A stretch of DNA of 64,000 nt from Methylobacterium segetis (GCF_004348265.1 NZ_SMNT01000008.1:17427-81426); one strand, 5' to 3'. Counted from the stretch's first letter, positions 15,400 through 26,982 are shown. The notes: a model not told the origin generated them from the sequence alone. Numbers and translations: made by a program.

Positions 15400-17109
15400 T
15401 TAGCCACCGGAGACCAAGCGCACGCCGGACGGAGGCCGCTTCGCGATTGCCTCGGCGGCCTTGCTCTCTAGTTCGCCGTCTCGGAACGGCTTCAGGACAA
15501 TGCCGTCGGCACCGACCGCCCCGCCCTTCATCAGGGCGGCGGTGTCGGCGTAGCCGGTGACGTACAGGACCGGCAGGCCGGGCCAGCGCTTGCGGATTTC
15601 GGTCGCCACCTCCGCCCCGTTCATGCCGGGCATCGCGAAGTCGAGGACCAAGAGGTCGACGCAAGGGTCCGCCTCCAGCGACGCCAGAGCCGCCAGTCCG
15701 GAGGCCGCCTCGCGCACCTCGTGGCCGGCCTCAGCGAGACGGGTGGTGGTGACCTCGCGGACCGCGGAGTCGTCGTCGACGACCAGCACGACCGGTTTGC
15801 CGCCAGAGGCGTGGCCCGGCCCGCAATCGACTGTGCGCGGAGTCTGGGGGCCTTCCTCGACCGCGCCCTCGGCACGGGGCAGATAGACCTTGATCGAGGT
15901 GCCTTCCCCGACGACGGTGTCGATGCGGATGCCGCCCCCGGACTGCTTCACGAAGCCGTAGGCCTGCGCCAGCCCGAGGCCGGACCCCTTGCCGACCTCC
16001 TTGGTGGTGAAGAACGGCTCGAAGGCGCGCTTGACCACCTCGGGGCGCATGCCCGTCCCGGTGTCGCTGACCGCCACCATCACGTACTCGCCAGGGACCG
16101 GCTGTTCGGGACGTGTCTGGGGTCCGGTGACCGTGACGTTCGCGGTCTCGATGGTGAGGCAGCCGCCCACCGCCATGGCGTCGCGCGCGTTGATGGCGAG
16201 GTTCAGGATGACGAGCTCGATCTGGGTCGCGTCGACGAGCGCCGGCCAGAGGTCCGGCTGCAGCGTCGTCTCGATGCGCACCGCGCCGCCGATGGAGCTC
16301 TGTAGCAGGTCGCGCATCGAGGCGACGGTGTGGTTGAGGCTGACCGGCATCGGCACCAGCCTCTGGCGGCGCGAGAAGGCGAGGAGCTGCGCCGTGAGGC
16401 TGGCCCCGCGCTCGGCTGCGCCCTTCATCATCGCCAGCCGCCGCTGCCCGCGCTCGCTGGAGACCTCACGCTCTAAGAACTCGAGGTTGCCCGCGATGAC
16501 GGTGAGCAGGTTGTTGAAGTCGTGCGCGACGCCGCTTGTCAGTTGCCCGACCGCCTCCAGCCGCTGGGCGAGGCGCAACGCCTCCTCGACGCGCTCGCGC
16601 TCGACGATCTGCATCCGCAACTCGGCATTCGATTCCGCAAGCTCGCGCGTCCGCTCCGCGATGCGGCGTTCCAGCGTCTCGTTGAGCGCCCGGACCTCAG
16701 CCTCGGCCGCGCGTTTGCCGGCCTTGGCTTGCGCCTCCGCGAGCGCCCGCAGGACCGCGCGAGGGAGGCGATCGAGGCGCTGCTTCGTGACGTAGTCGAC
16801 GGCGCCGTTCTTGAGTGCCTCGACCGCCGTGTCCTCGCCGAGCGTCCCGGAGACGAAGACGAACGGCGTGTCCGGGCACTGCACCCGGGCGATGCCGAGC
16901 GCGCTGAGGCCGTCGAAGGTCGGCAGGACGTAGTCTGCGAGGATCAGGTCGAACCGGCCCGGCTGTGCGGCGGCCGAGAAGTCGGGGCGGTCCATCACCC
17001 GCTCGATCCGGCAGGGCCGGCCGACGTCGTCGAGAACGGCCTCGACGAGTTCCGCGTCGAGGTCGCTGTCCTCCAAGTGGAGGATGCGGATCGTGCGGTC
17101 GGCGTCCAT
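15400..17109 (-). CDS. Hybrid histidine kinase with receivers at both ends (REC-HisKA-HATPase-REC)
   Basis: The 569-residue soluble protein starts with a receiver (residues 5-125; LHLEDSDLDAELV, Asp in LILADYVLP, Lys in DYVTKQ). A long coiled coil follows (about 130-185), then a HisKA domain ([11 protein letters not shown]), an ATPase domain (NLAINARDAM, DTGTGM, GSGLGLAQAYG), and a second receiver (VVDDDSAVR, Asp in LLVLDFAMPGMNG). It is the third gene of an operon: its ATG overlaps the TGA of the single-receiver gene by one base (TGATG), and that gene follows the bacteriophytochrome by one base. It probably takes phosphate from the phytochrome relay through its N-terminal receiver; this is inferred from order and domains. 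Confidence 0.92.
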   Translation of the reverse strand: MDADRTIRILHLEDSDLDAELVEAVLDDVGRPCRIERVMDRPDFSAAAQPGRFDLILADYVLPTFDGLSALGIARVQCPDTPFVFVSGTLGEDTAVEALKNGAVDYVTKQRLDRLPRAVLRALAEAQAKAGKRAAEAEVRALNETLERRIAERTRELAESNAELRMQIVERERVEEALRLAQRLEAVGQLTSGVAHDFNNLLTVIAGNLEFLEREVSSERGQRRLAMMKGAAERGASLTAQLLAFSRRQRLVPMPVSLNHTVASMRDLLQSSIGGAVRIETTLQPDLWPALVDATQIELVILNLAINARDAMAVGGCLTIETANVTVTGPQTRPEQPVPGEYVMVAVSDTGTGMRPEVVKRAFEPFFTTKEVGKGSGLGLAQAYGFVKQSGGGIRIDTVVGEGTSIKVYLPRAEGAVEEGPQTPRTVDCGPGHASGGKPVVLVVDDDSAVREVTTTRLAEAGHEVREAASGLAALASLEADPCVDLLVLDFAMPGMNGAEVATEIRKRWPGLPVLYVTGYADTAALMKGGAVGADGIVLKPFRDGELESKAAEAIAKRPPSGVRLVSGG

Positions 17110-17570
17110 CAGGCGTTCGATGGCCAGCCTCCCCGGTGCGGCGGCGGTTCGTTGAGGACCGCCCAGAACACGCCGAGCTCCTGGATGGCCGCGAAGAATT
17201 CATTGAAGCCCACGGGCTTCACCACGAAGGCGTTCACCCCTAGGTCGTAGGAGCGGACCACGTCCGTCTCCTCGCGCGAAGAGGTCAGCATCACGACCGG
17301 GATGGCCCGGGTCTGCGGGTCGCCCTTCACCTTCGCCAACACCTCCAGCCCGTCGACCTTGGGCAGCTTCAGGTCGAGCAGGATCACGGCCGGGTCCTGG
17401 ACTTGGCGCCCCTCATGGGGGCCGCGGCGGTAGATGAAGTCCAGCGCCTCCGCCCCGTCGCGGCAGATGACGATCTCGTTGGCGAGCTGACCCGCCTCCA
17501 GCGCCGCGAGCGTGAGCTCGATGTCGTTCGGGTTGTCCTCGACGAGGAGGATGGGTTTCAGCTTCGCCAT
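17109..17570 (-). CDS. Rcp1-type single-domain response regulator
   Basis: The 153-residue protein is a lone receiver with ILLVEDNPNDIELT (acidic cluster), phospho-acceptor Asp in VILLDLKLPKVDGLE, Thr/Ser in VMLTSS, and Lys in FVVKPV. The extra loop after DFIYRRG and the overall length are typical of the Rcp1-like regulators that pair with phytochromes. It has no output domain, so it either relays phosphate or acts by protein contact. It sits one base after the bacteriophytochrome gene and overlaps the next kinase gene by one base, which makes it very likely the direct partner of the phytochrome. Confidence 0.92.
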   Translation of the reverse strand: MAKLKPILLVEDNPNDIELTLAALEAGQLANEIVICRDGAEALDFIYRRGPHEGRQVQDPAVILLDLKLPKVDGLEVLAKVKGDPQTRAIPVVMLTSSREETDVVRSYDLGVNAFVVKPVGFNEFFAAIQELGVFWAVLNEPPPHRGGWPSNA

Positions 17571-17571
17571 C

Positions 17572-19827
17572 TCAGTGTCCTTCCCCCCTCAAGGGCAGCG
17601 TGAAATGGAAGGTCGCGCCCTCACCGAGCTTGCCCTCGGCCCAGGTCCGGCCGCCGTGCCGCTCGACGATGCGACGCACGTTCGCGAGTCCAATGCCGGT
17701 CCCCTCGAACTCTTCGACACGATGGAGGCGCTGGAACACCCCGAACAGCTTGTCGACGTAGGCCATGTCGAAGCCGACGCCGTTGTCGCGCACGAAGAAG
17801 ACGGCTTCGCCGTCCGATGGTGGAAGGCGCCCGACCGCGATGACCGCCTCGGGGCGGTCGCGGGTGTATTTCAGCGCGTTCGAGAGCAGGTTCTCAAGCA
17901 CGAGGCGCAGCATGAACGGGTCGGCGTAGGCTCGACCGAGGGGGCCGATCTCCCATCGGATCGTGCGCTCGGGAAGGACGTCGCGCATCGCCTTGCGCCG
18001 GACCTCCTCGACCAGGGCGTTCATGTCGCCGGCGACACGGTTCAGGGCGTGGCGGCCCATCTGCGAGAAGGTGAGGAGGTTGTCGACGAGGGTGCCGGCG
18101 GAAAAGGCCGCCTCGATGATCGTCTCGACGTAGTGCCGGCCCTTGTCGGAGAGGTTCGCCCCCTCGCGGTTCTTGAGGAGGTTCGAGTAGCCGACGATGT
18201 GCCGGAACGGCGCCCGCAGGTCGTGGCTGACCGAGTAGGAGAACGCCTCCAGCTCCTTGTTCGAGCGCTGCAGCTCCTCGCTCATCGCCGCGAGCTCCTC
18301 GGCCCGGCGCAGCACGATGCCGAGCACCGAGGAGCGCAGGTCCTTGGCCGCCTCGACTTCTGGGACGGACCAGGGCAGTGAGCGGCCCTTCACCGTCTCC
18401 TTCCAGGTCTCGAAGGACTTACGCGGGTGAAGTCGGTCAGGGCCGCCTTCCGGGTCAGGCTGGGCCGGCTTGACCGGATTGCCGCCCCACTTAACAGTCC
18501 GCACCACCTCCGGCCTGAACCAGAGGATGTAGCTCGCGTACTTCTTCGAGACCGAGATGGCGAGCAACCCGCTGGCCCTGTCGGCGAAGGCATCCGCCGC
18601 CGGCAGGAGCTCCGACAGCGTCTCGGTCGCGAAGACCTCGGCGGCCTCGTCCTGCGCCGAGAGCCAGTCGTGGAGGAGACGGACCTCCTGCTCGGAGGGC
18701 GTGGTCCCGATCAGGCGGCAGCGGTCGCCCGTGACGATGGCCGCGCCCGCCGCGTTCACCAGCGCCATGACGTCGTCGGGGTGATTGAGCAGGCCGTCGA
18801 CGAAGCTGTCCTCTTCGGCCATGAAGCCGAGCAGCCGGGCCTGCACGGCCCCCAGCGCGAGGCGCTGCTCGGCCTGGGCGCCCCGCTCGCGGGCGGAGAG
18901 TTGCAGGGCGAAGATCTGGGTGAGGATGTCGCAGGCGTTGCGGGCCTGGAGCGGCACGCGGTGCGGCTCGCGGTTGTGGCAGGAGACCAGGCCCCAGAGG
19001 ACGTCGTCGACTAGGATCGAGACGGACATTGACGCCCCGGTACCCATGTTGCGCATGTACTCGACGTGCACCGGCGAGACGCTGCGCAGCACCGACTGGC
19101 TGAGGTCGAGCGGCTTGCCCTCGGGCGTGAGGCTCGGCCGGATCGGCACCGGCTCGTATCCGGCGTCCGGGATGATGCGCAGGCGGTTGCGCCGGTAGAG
19201 CTCGCGCGCCTGGACCGGGATGTCCGAGGCGGGAAAGCGCAGGTCGAGGTAGGAGGGCAGCACCCCGTTGCCGTCCTCGGCGAGCACCGTGCCGTGCCAA
19301 TCCCGGTCGAACCGGTAGACCAGCACGCGGTCGAAGCCGGTGACGTGCCGGATGTCAGCGGCCACGATTTCGCAAAGGTCCTCGACGGACCGGGCGAGGC
19401 GCAGGCGCTGCACGAAGGCGCGCAGCCGTGGGGTGAGCGCGTCGAGCCCGGCAGCGGCCGCGGCATCCGCGATCTCCTCCAGCTCCAGCACGACGAGGCC
19501 GCCGACCCGGTGCGCCGCGACCTCGTAGGCCTGGGAGGCCGCGCCGCTTTCGAGAATCACGGTCCGCAGGTAGAGCGCGCCGTCCTCGTTGGGCGGGTCG
19601 TCGAGGTAGTGCCGCACGAGCGCAGCCAACTCGGGCAGGACGGCGTCGAGACTCGCGCCGACGGTCGCCGCGGCCGGCGCGTTCGCGCTGGCCTGCACGA
19701 TGGCGAGGCTCGCGGCTTCGAGGGTGAGCAGGAACCCGTGGGGCTGTACGCTGCCGACGATATGGATGGGTTCGCGATCGCAGGCCGTGAGGTCAAGTCT
19801 CGGCGTGACGGCGCTCCGTAGATCCAA
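17572..19827 (-). CDS. bphP: Bacteriophytochrome histidine kinase (PAS-GAF-PHY-HisKA-HATPase)
   Basis: The 751-residue red/far-red light sensor binds biliverdin. The N-terminal Cys16 (LTACDREPIHI) is the expected thioether anchor, followed by GSVQPHGFLL of the PAS domain. The GAF domain (about 135-310) has the FDRVLVYRFD and PASDIPVQAR motifs. The PHY domain has the tongue motifs WFRPE and PRKSF. The kinase part has the phospho-acceptor His in YSVSHDLRAPFRH and ATPase boxes NLLSNALKYT, DNGVGFD and GTGIGL. No C-terminal receiver is attached; the next gene supplies one. Length and domain order are normal for the family. The chromophore-forming heme oxygenase gene is not in this window. The gene lies within a tRNA-Val genomic island, next to its right attachment end. 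Confidence 0.96.
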   Translation of the reverse strand: MDLRSAVTPRLDLTACDREPIHIVGSVQPHGFLLTLEAASLAIVQASANAPAAATVGASLDAVLPELAALVRHYLDDPPNEDGALYLRTVILESGAASQAYEVAAHRVGGLVVLELEEIADAAAAAGLDALTPRLRAFVQRLRLARSVEDLCEIVAADIRHVTGFDRVLVYRFDRDWHGTVLAEDGNGVLPSYLDLRFPASDIPVQARELYRRNRLRIIPDAGYEPVPIRPSLTPEGKPLDLSQSVLRSVSPVHVEYMRNMGTGASMSVSILVDDVLWGLVSCHNREPHRVPLQARNACDILTQIFALQLSARERGAQAEQRLALGAVQARLLGFMAEEDSFVDGLLNHPDDVMALVNAAGAAIVTGDRCRLIGTTPSEQEVRLLHDWLSAQDEAAEVFATETLSELLPAADAFADRASGLLAISVSKKYASYILWFRPEVVRTVKWGGNPVKPAQPDPEGGPDRLHPRKSFETWKETVKGRSLPWSVPEVEAAKDLRSSVLGIVLRRAEELAAMSEELQRSNKELEAFSYSVSHDLRAPFRHIVGYSNLLKNREGANLSDKGRHYVETIIEAAFSAGTLVDNLLTFSQMGRHALNRVAGDMNALVEEVRRKAMRDVLPERTIRWEIGPLGRAYADPFMLRLVLENLLSNALKYTRDRPEAVIAVGRLPPSDGEAVFFVRDNGVGFDMAYVDKLFGVFQRLHRVEEFEGTGIGLANVRRIVERHGGRTWAEGKLGEGATFHFTLPLRGEGH

Positions 19828-20204
19828 CCGATGATCTCCCTCGCGAAGGCTGCGGCCCTTGCGAGCTCGACAATCACCAATTGTTTAACATCGGACGGTT
19901 CGCCTGCCTATGACGTGTGTTCGCAGGCGCATCCCGCCCCTGGGCCGAAAGGTCACATCCCGACAGAAATCAGCAGCTGGGTCGTGATCGGGGCGCGGCC
20001 GAGTTGCTGCGAGCGAGGACCGCGAGCAGGCTGGCAACCACATCTTATGGGTGGCCTAATTGAGGCTCCCGACCTCGCAGCAGGTCGATCACGCCAGATC
20101 CTGCCACTGCAGCGCTCAGGTCAGCTAGTTGCACCCCGAATGCACCCCAACAATGAAAATCTGGGGTGCAAACAGAAATGACGCAGATCTAAGCGATTGG
20201 ATAT
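19828..20204. other. Upstream region of bphP operon and right end of the island
   Basis: No gene is visible in these 377 bp. The part next to 19827 should hold the bphP operon promoter. The part next to 20205 holds a cluster of TGCACCCC octamers. Confidence 0.5.
20130..20170. promoter_or_regulatory. Cluster of TGCACCCC octamers, candidate integrase arm sites (right end)
   Basis: TGCACCCC occurs at 20130-20137 and 20141-20148 (11 bp apart) and in inverted form (GGGGTGCA) at 20163-20170. The cluster lies 35 bp from the attachment core at 20205. The direct pair has the same 11-bp spacing as the pair at 7782 and 7793 at the other island end. Confidence 0.5.
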
Positions 20205-20256
20205 TATGGTGGGCGGTGAGGGACTCGAACCCCCGACCCTCTCCGTGTAAAGGAGA
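20205..20256 (-). repeat. Island attachment site, right copy within tRNA-Val
   Basis: These 52 bp are identical to 7627-7678. The repeat covers the 3' CCA, acceptor 3' strand, T-arm and variable loop and reaches into the anticodon loop. The tRNA gene is intact here, so integration kept or rebuilt a functional gene. Confidence 0.9.
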
Positions 20257-20282
20257 CGCTCTACCAACTGAGCTAACCGCCC
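20207..20282 (-). tRNA. tRNA-Val (anticodon TAC)
   Basis: The 76-nt gene on the minus strand folds fully: acceptor GGGCGGT/ACCGCCC, D-arm AGCTCAGTTGGTAGAGC, anticodon arm TCTCC-TTTACAC-GGAGA giving anticodon TAC, T-arm GGGGGTTCGAGTCCC, discriminator A and encoded CCA. It is the target of the genomic island to its left and of an older insertion. Confidence 0.97.
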
Positions 20283-20363
20283 GCGCCGCACGGGTTAAGC
20301 AAGCTGCCCCGGCCGCGCAAGCACTTCGTGCGCGCGGCCCGCCTGCGGCCCTCTGAAACGGGA

Positions 20364-20397
20364 ACGGCCCCCGGGAGCCGAGGCTTCCGGGGGCCGT
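20364..20397 (-). terminator. Hairpin downstream of lon
   Basis: ACGGCCCCCGG pairs with CCGGGGGCCGT around a GC-rich loop, between the end of lon and tRNA-Val. The stem is long and perfect, but the following T-run is weak. It probably ends the lon transcript. Confidence 0.6.
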
Positions 20398-20423
20398 CCG
20401 TTCAGTGTGCGGGTTCGATCCGG

Positions 20424-22847
20424 TCAGTGTGCGACGAGGCTCGCCCCGTCGTCGTCGGACCGTGCGGGCTTGGCCGCGGGGATCGGCTCGTCCCACTCGA
20501 TCGGCTCGGGCTGGCGCACGAGAGCGCGGGCCAGAACCTGATCCATCCGCGAGACGGGCACGATCTCGAGGCCGTTCTTCACGCTGTCGGGCACCTCGGC
20601 GATGTCCTTGGCGTTCTCCTCGGGGATCAGCACCGTCTTGATGCCGCCGCGGAGCGCGGCGAGCAGCTTCTCCTTCAGGCCACCGATCGGCAGCACCCGG
20701 CCGCGCAGCGTCACCTCGCCCGTCATGGCCACCTCGCGGCGCACCGGGATGCCGGTGAGCGTCGAGATGATGGCGGTCGCCATCGCGATGCCGGCCGAGG
20801 GCCCGTCCTTCGGGGTCGCCCCCTCCGGCACGTGGACGTGGATGTCCCGGCGCTCGAACAGCGGCGGCTCGATGCCGAAATCGATGGCCCGGGAGCGGAC
20901 GTAGCTCGCCGCCGCCGAGATCGACTCCTTCATCACGTCGCGCAGGTTGCCCGTGACCGTCATCTTGCCCTTGCCGGGCATCATGACGCCCTCGATCGTC
21001 AGGAGCTCGCCGCCGACCTCGGTCCAGGCGAGACCCGTGACGACGCCGACCTGATCGTCCGGGTCGATCTCGCCGTAGCGGAACTTCGGCGGCCCCAGGA
21101 ACTCGGGCAGGGTGTCGGGCGTCACCGCGACGGCCTTCACCTTGGTGATCAGGATCTCCTTCACCGCCTTGCGGATCAGGTTCGAGATCTCCCGCTCCAG
21201 GTTGCGCACGCCCGCCTCCCGCGTGTAGCGGCGGATGAGCATGAGCAGGCCCTCGTCCGAGACCGACCATTCCTTCGCGTCGAGCCCGTGCTTCTTCGTG
21301 GCGCCCGGGATCAGGTGGCGGCGGGCGATCTCCAGCTTCTCCTCTTCGGTGTAGCCGGCGATGCGGATCACCTCCATCCGGTCCATGAGCGGGGCCGGGA
21401 TGTTCAGCGTGTTGGCCGTCGTCACGAACATCACGTTCGACAGGTCGTAATCGACCTCGAGGTAATGGTCGTTGAAGGTCGCGTTCTGCTCGGGGTCGAG
21501 AACCTCGAGGAGCGCGGCCGACGGGTCACCCCGGAAATCCATGCCCATCTTGTCGATCTCGTCGAGCAGGATGAGCGGGTTCGAGGTCTTGGCCTTGCGC
21601 ATGGACTGCACGATCTTGCCCGGCATCGAGCCGATATAGGTCCTGCGGTGACCGCGGATCTCGGCCTCGTCCCGCACGCCGCCGAGCGACATGCGCACGA
21701 ACTCGCGCCCCGTGGCCTTGGCGATCGACTTGCCGAGCGAGGTCTTGCCGACGCCCGGAGGGCCGACGAGGCACAGGATCGGGCCCGTGAGCTTGTTGGC
21801 GCGCTGCTGCACGGCGAGATACTCGACGATGCGCTCCTTCACCTTGTCGAGGCCGAAATGGTCCTCGTCGAGGAGCACCTGGGCGCCGAGCAGGTCCTTC
21901 TTGATCTTCGAGCGCTTGCCCCACGGGATGCCGAGCATCCAGTCGAGGTAGTTGCGCACGACCGTGGCCTCGGCCGACATCGGCGACATCTGGCGCAGCT
22001 TCTTCAGCTCGGCCGTCGCCTTCTCGCGGGCCTCCTTGGAGAGCTTCGTCTTCTCGATCTTGTCCTCGAGCTCGGCCAGCTCGTCGCGGCCATCCTCGTC
22101 GCCGAGCTCCTTCTGGATCGCCTTCATCTGCTCGTTGAGGTAGTACTCGCGCTGGGTCTTCTCCATCTGCCGCTTGACGCGGGTCCGGATGCGCTTCTCC
22201 ACCTGGAGCACGGAGATCTCGCTCTCCATCAGCGACAGCACGCGCTCCAGGCGCTGCGCCACCGTGGGGATCTCCAGGATCGCCTGCTTGTCGGCGATCT
22301 TGACGGCGAGGTGCGAGCCGACCGTGTCGGCGAGCTTGGAGGGCTCGTCGATCTGCGTGACGGCGGAGACGACCTCGGGCGAGATCTTCTTGTTGAGCTT
22401 CACGTAGTTCTCGAACTCGGACACGACCGAGCGCGCGAGCGCCTCCGCCTCGACGCGGTCGCCGAGATCGTCGGTCAGCGTCTGGGCGCGCGCCTCGTAG
22501 AACTCCTCGGACGATTCGAAGCCGAGGATCTTGGCGCGGCCGGCGCCCTCGACCAGCACCTTCACGGTGCCGTCGGGCAGCTTCAGGAGCTGCAGGACGC
22601 TCGCGAGCGTGCCGATCGTGTAGATCGCGTCGGTGGCCGGGTCGTCGTCGCCCGCGTTGATCTGCGTGGCGAGCAGGATGTGCCGGTCGGTGCGGACCGC
22701 CTCCTCAAGGGCGCGGATCGACTTCTCGCGGCCGACGAAGAGCGGCACGATCATATGCGGGAACACGACGATGTCGCGCAGCGGCAGGACGGCGTAAGCG
22801 CCCGTCGAGCCCGGAACGACCGGCTGACGCGATTTCGACTGAGTCAT
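20424..22847 (-). CDS. lon: ATP-dependent protease Lon
   Basis: The 807-residue cytoplasmic protease degrades misfolded and regulatory proteins. It has the N-terminal LON substrate domain ([21 protein letters not shown], residues 19-39), coiled-coil region (about 190-270), AAA+ domain with Walker [13 protein letters not shown] and Walker [11 protein letters not shown], and C-terminal protease domain with the catalytic Ser in DGPSAGIAM and Lys in [10 protein letters not shown]. Length is standard. The ATG at 22847 has GAGGAAG upstream; an in-frame ATG at 22865 lacks that spacing. It is the last of tig, clpP, clpX, lon on the same strand, a classic alphaproteobacterial order, though gaps of 120-280 bp suggest separate promoters. 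Confidence 0.98.
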   Translation of the reverse strand: MTQSKSRQPVVPGSTGAYAVLPLRDIVVFPHMIVPLFVGREKSIRALEEAVRTDRHILLATQINAGDDDPATDAIYTIGTLASVLQLLKLPDGTVKVLVEGAGRAKILGFESSEEFYEARAQTLTDDLGDRVEAEALARSVVSEFENYVKLNKKISPEVVSAVTQIDEPSKLADTVGSHLAVKIADKQAILEIPTVAQRLERVLSLMESEISVLQVEKRIRTRVKRQMEKTQREYYLNEQMKAIQKELGDEDGRDELAELEDKIEKTKLSKEAREKATAELKKLRQMSPMSAEATVVRNYLDWMLGIPWGKRSKIKKDLLGAQVLLDEDHFGLDKVKERIVEYLAVQQRANKLTGPILCLVGPPGVGKTSLGKSIAKATGREFVRMSLGGVRDEAEIRGHRRTYIGSMPGKIVQSMRKAKTSNPLILLDEIDKMGMDFRGDPSAALLEVLDPEQNATFNDHYLEVDYDLSNVMFVTTANTLNIPAPLMDRMEVIRIAGYTEEEKLEIARRHLIPGATKKHGLDAKEWSVSDEGLLMLIRRYTREAGVRNLEREISNLIRKAVKEILITKVKAVAVTPDTLPEFLGPPKFRYGEIDPDDQVGVVTGLAWTEVGGELLTIEGVMMPGKGKMTVTGNLRDVMKESISAAASYVRSRAIDFGIEPPLFERRDIHVHVPEGATPKDGPSAGIAMATAIISTLTGIPVRREVAMTGEVTLRGRVLPIGGLKEKLLAALRGGIKTVLIPEENAKDIAEVPDSVKNGLEIVPVSRMDQVLARALVRQPEPIEWDEPIPAAKPARSDDDGASLVAH

Positions 22848-23127
22848 GGCTGACTTCCTCATCATGGACGCCGGGCAGTCGCTCCTCCGTCGTCAGGAGC
22901 AAGCATCCTGCCAGGGGCCGACCGGGCCGCGAGGGTCGGAAATGTCTGGGGACTTTGCGGCTGGTGGCGCGGCACCGCACCTCGAAGGGAGCGTACGGCC
23001 ACTGCGCTGTCCCTCAATTGGTCCTCGGAAGCGCCTGTTTCAAGCGGCGCCCCGGGGCCCTCGTGCCGGCCGGGCCTGCGAATTCCGCATGCCCGACCAG
23101 CGACTTAGCGCAGGTTCAAACGTGCGC

Positions 23128-24399
<1,272 letters not shown>

Positions 24400-24642
24400 A
24401 TCGGTCTCCGATTCATGCGCGCGGTGCCAGCCAGGGGCGCACGCGCATCGTTCAAACGTAAGGACATCCGCCTAAAGAAACAGTCACCTGCGCGCTTCTG
24501 CCGAGCCGACTGGCCAGAATCGCGATGCAAACACGCGGCCGCCCCGCGATCAAGCCGGTCTATCAACGCCCCACCCCTCCGTTTCGACGCATGGAGGGCG
24601 GGGTGTGGCCGGGGCGCATCGGAGCTACCCCGGCCGGACGCC

Positions 24643-25272
24643 TCAGGCCGCCGCCGGCTCGGGCCGCTTCTGGATGACCTCGTCGATGAGGCCGAACTCC
24701 TTGGCAGCGTCCGCGGTCATGAAATTGTCGCGCTCGAGCGCCTGGTGGATCGTGTCGTAGTCGCGGCCCGTGTGCTTCACGTAGATCTCGTTGAGGCGCT
24801 TCTTGAGGGCCTCGATCTCGCGCGCGTGGATCAGGATGTCGGTGGCCTGGCCCTGGAAGCCGCCGGAGGGCTGGTGGACCATGATGCGGGCATTGGGCAG
24901 CGCGAAGCGATGGCCGGGCTCGCCGGCCGTCAGCAGCAGCGAGCCCATCGAGGCGGCCTGGCCGACGCAGAGCGTCGTCACCGGGCAGCGGATGAACTGC
25001 ATCGTGTCGTAGATCGACAGGCCCGAGGTCACCACGCCGCCGGGCGAGTTGATGTAGAAGGAGATTTCCTTCTTCGGGTTCTCGGCCTCGAGGAACAGGA
25101 GCTGCGCGACGATGAGCGACGCGCCGTAATCCTCGACCGGGCCGGTGAGGAAGATGATCCGCTCGCGTAGCAGGCGCGAGTAGATGTCGAAGGCGCGCTC
25201 GCCGCGGCTCGACTGCTCGACCACCATGGGCACGAGCGCGCTGTTATAATAATCGACCGGATCTCTCATCAT
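24643..25272 (-). CDS. clpP: ClpP endopeptidase subunit
   Basis: The 209-residue serine protease forms the tetradecameric ClpXP chamber. The catalytic triad is visible: Ser108 in GQAASMGS, His133 in MVHQPSGG, and Asp in the HTGRDYDTI region. The INSPGG oxyanion loop is present. Tandem ATGs occur at 25272 and 25269; I chose the first, while a TTG further upstream is less likely. The gene follows tig by 124 bp on the same strand. The C-terminal RPEPAAA tail is a common variation. Confidence 0.97.
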   Translation of the reverse strand: MMRDPVDYYNSALVPMVVEQSSRGERAFDIYSRLLRERIIFLTGPVEDYGASLIVAQLLFLEAENPKKEISFYINSPGGVVTSGLSIYDTMQFIRCPVTTLCVGQAASMGSLLLTAGEPGHRFALPNARIMVHQPSGGFQGQATDILIHAREIEALKKRLNEIYVKHTGRDYDTIHQALERDNFMTADAAKEFGLIDEVIQKRPEPAAA

Positions 25273-25396
25273 CGTGCCCCAGGGCTTCAAGGGGCCCGGC
25301 CGAGCGAATCAGGCTTGGCCGGGCGAAATTCAGCGAACACCGGCGGCGCTTAACGCCGCCTCACCGGTGGCCGCCGTCCCTTGAAGGAGAGGCGGC

Positions 25397-26788
25397 TCAC
25401 TCGGCCTTCTGGTCGGTGGCCGGCTTCTCGTCGGCCTCGGGCTCACCGTCCTCGTCGGAGAACAGCGCCTCTTTCGAGACGGGCTCCTCGACCAGTTTGA
25501 CCTGCGCGAGGACGTGGTCAACCACCTTCTCCTCGAACAGCGGCGCCCGGAGCTCGGCGAGCGCCTGCGCGTTCTTGCGGTAGAAGTCCCAGACCTGCTG
25601 CTCCTGGCCCGGGAACTGCCGGACCCGGGCGATGAGGGCCTGGTTCACCTCCTCGTCGGAGACCTTGATATCGGCGCTCTCGCCGACCTGCGCAAGCACC
25701 AGCCCGAGGCGAACGCGGCGCTCGGCGATCTTGCGGTACTCGGCCTGCGCCTTCTCCTCCGTGGTGTCCTCGTCCGCGAAGGTCTTGCCGCGGGTCTTCA
25801 GGTCCTGCTCGACCTGCGCCCAGACGGAAGCGAACTCCTGGTGGACGAGGCTCGGGGGCAGGTCGAAGGCGTACTTGCCGTCCAGCGCGTCGAGGAGCTC
25901 CTTCTTGAGCTTGCGGCGCGAGGCCGCCTCGTAGTCGCCGCCGATCGCGGTGGAGACGGCCTCGCGCAGCTTCTCCAGCGATTCGAGGCCGAGGCCCTTG
26001 GCGAACTCGTCGTCGACCTTGGCCTCGCCGGGCGCCTGGATCTTCTGCACCGTCACGTCGAACTCGGCATCCTTGCCGGCGAGCTGCTCGGCGCCGTAGG
26101 CCTCCGGGAAGGTCGTCTTGACGAGGCGGCTCTCGCCGACCTTGGCGCCGACGAGCTGGTCCTCGAAGCCCGGGATGAAGCTGCCCGAGCCGAGCTCGAG
26201 GTCGATGCCTTCGCCCTTGCCGCCCTCGAACTCGGTGCCGTCGATGCGGCCCACGAAGTCGATGGTGACGCGGTCGCCGTTCTGGGCCTCGGCGCCCTCC
26301 TCCTTCTCGGCGAAGGGCCGGTTCTGGCCGGCCATGCGCTGCAGGGCCTCGTCGATCTCGGCATCCGAGGGCTTGGCCACGAGCTTCTTGAGGCTCACAT
26401 CCGAGAGGTCGGCGAGCTCGAAGCTCGGCAGCACCTCGACCGCGACCTTGAAGGCGAGGTCGGCCTTGGCGTCGAGGGCCTTGTCGACCACCGCCTTGTC
26501 CTCGGGGAACTCGACGCGGGGCTCGAGCGCGAGCTTCAGGCCGTTATCCGCGACGATCTTCTGGTTGGCCTCGTTGACGGCGTTCTGCAGCACGTCGGCC
26601 ATCACGGAGCGGCCGTAGACCTTGCGCAGGTGCGCCACCGGCACCTTGCCGGGCCGGAAGCCCTTGAGCTGCACCTTGTCCTTGAGGCCGGAGAGCTCGT
26701 TCGTCAGGCGATCCTCGAGCTCCTGGGCGGCGAGGAGCACCTGAAACTCGCGCTTCAGCCCCTCGGAGTGTGTCTCGGTCACCTGCAT
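25397..26788 (-). CDS. tig: Trigger factor (ribosome-associated chaperone)
   Basis: The 463-residue protein binds the ribosome exit tunnel and helps nascent chains fold. It has the N-terminal ribosome-binding domain with the signature FRPGKVP ([14 protein letters not shown], near residue 45), an FKBP-type prolyl isomerase domain (about 165-250; [37 protein letters not shown]), and a long helical C-terminal domain ending in an acidic, Lys-containing tail. Length is slightly above the usual 430-450 because of that tail. It heads the tig-clpP-clpX-lon series. Confidence 0.97.
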   Translation of the reverse strand: MQVTETHSEGLKREFQVLLAAQELEDRLTNELSGLKDKVQLKGFRPGKVPVAHLRKVYGRSVMADVLQNAVNEANQKIVADNGLKLALEPRVEFPEDKAVVDKALDAKADLAFKVAVEVLPSFELADLSDVSLKKLVAKPSDAEIDEALQRMAGQNRPFAEKEEGAEAQNGDRVTIDFVGRIDGTEFEGGKGEGIDLELGSGSFIPGFEDQLVGAKVGESRLVKTTFPEAYGAEQLAGKDAEFDVTVQKIQAPGEAKVDDEFAKGLGLESLEKLREAVSTAIGGDYEAASRRKLKKELLDALDGKYAFDLPPSLVHQEFASVWAQVEQDLKTRGKTFADEDTTEEKAQAEYRKIAERRVRLGLVLAQVGESADIKVSDEEVNQALIARVRQFPGQEQQVWDFYRKNAQALAELRAPLFEEKVVDHVLAQVKLVEEPVSKEALFSDEDGEPEADEKPATDQKAE

Positions 26789-26982
26789 CGTCGTGTTTCC
26801 GCTCTCAAGTCCGTGTCGTCAAAAACTGCGAAGGCCCGCGCGGACCGGCCTCGCGGCGGTCCCGTGGGCCGGTGCGGGGAAGCGCGGTTGGGCCGGCCCG
26901 AAGGCCGATCGCCGGCCGGCTCAGAGCGGCTGGGCGGGCCGGCCTTCCGATGGGGGAGCCATTCCGTTCCCGTCGGCGGCAC

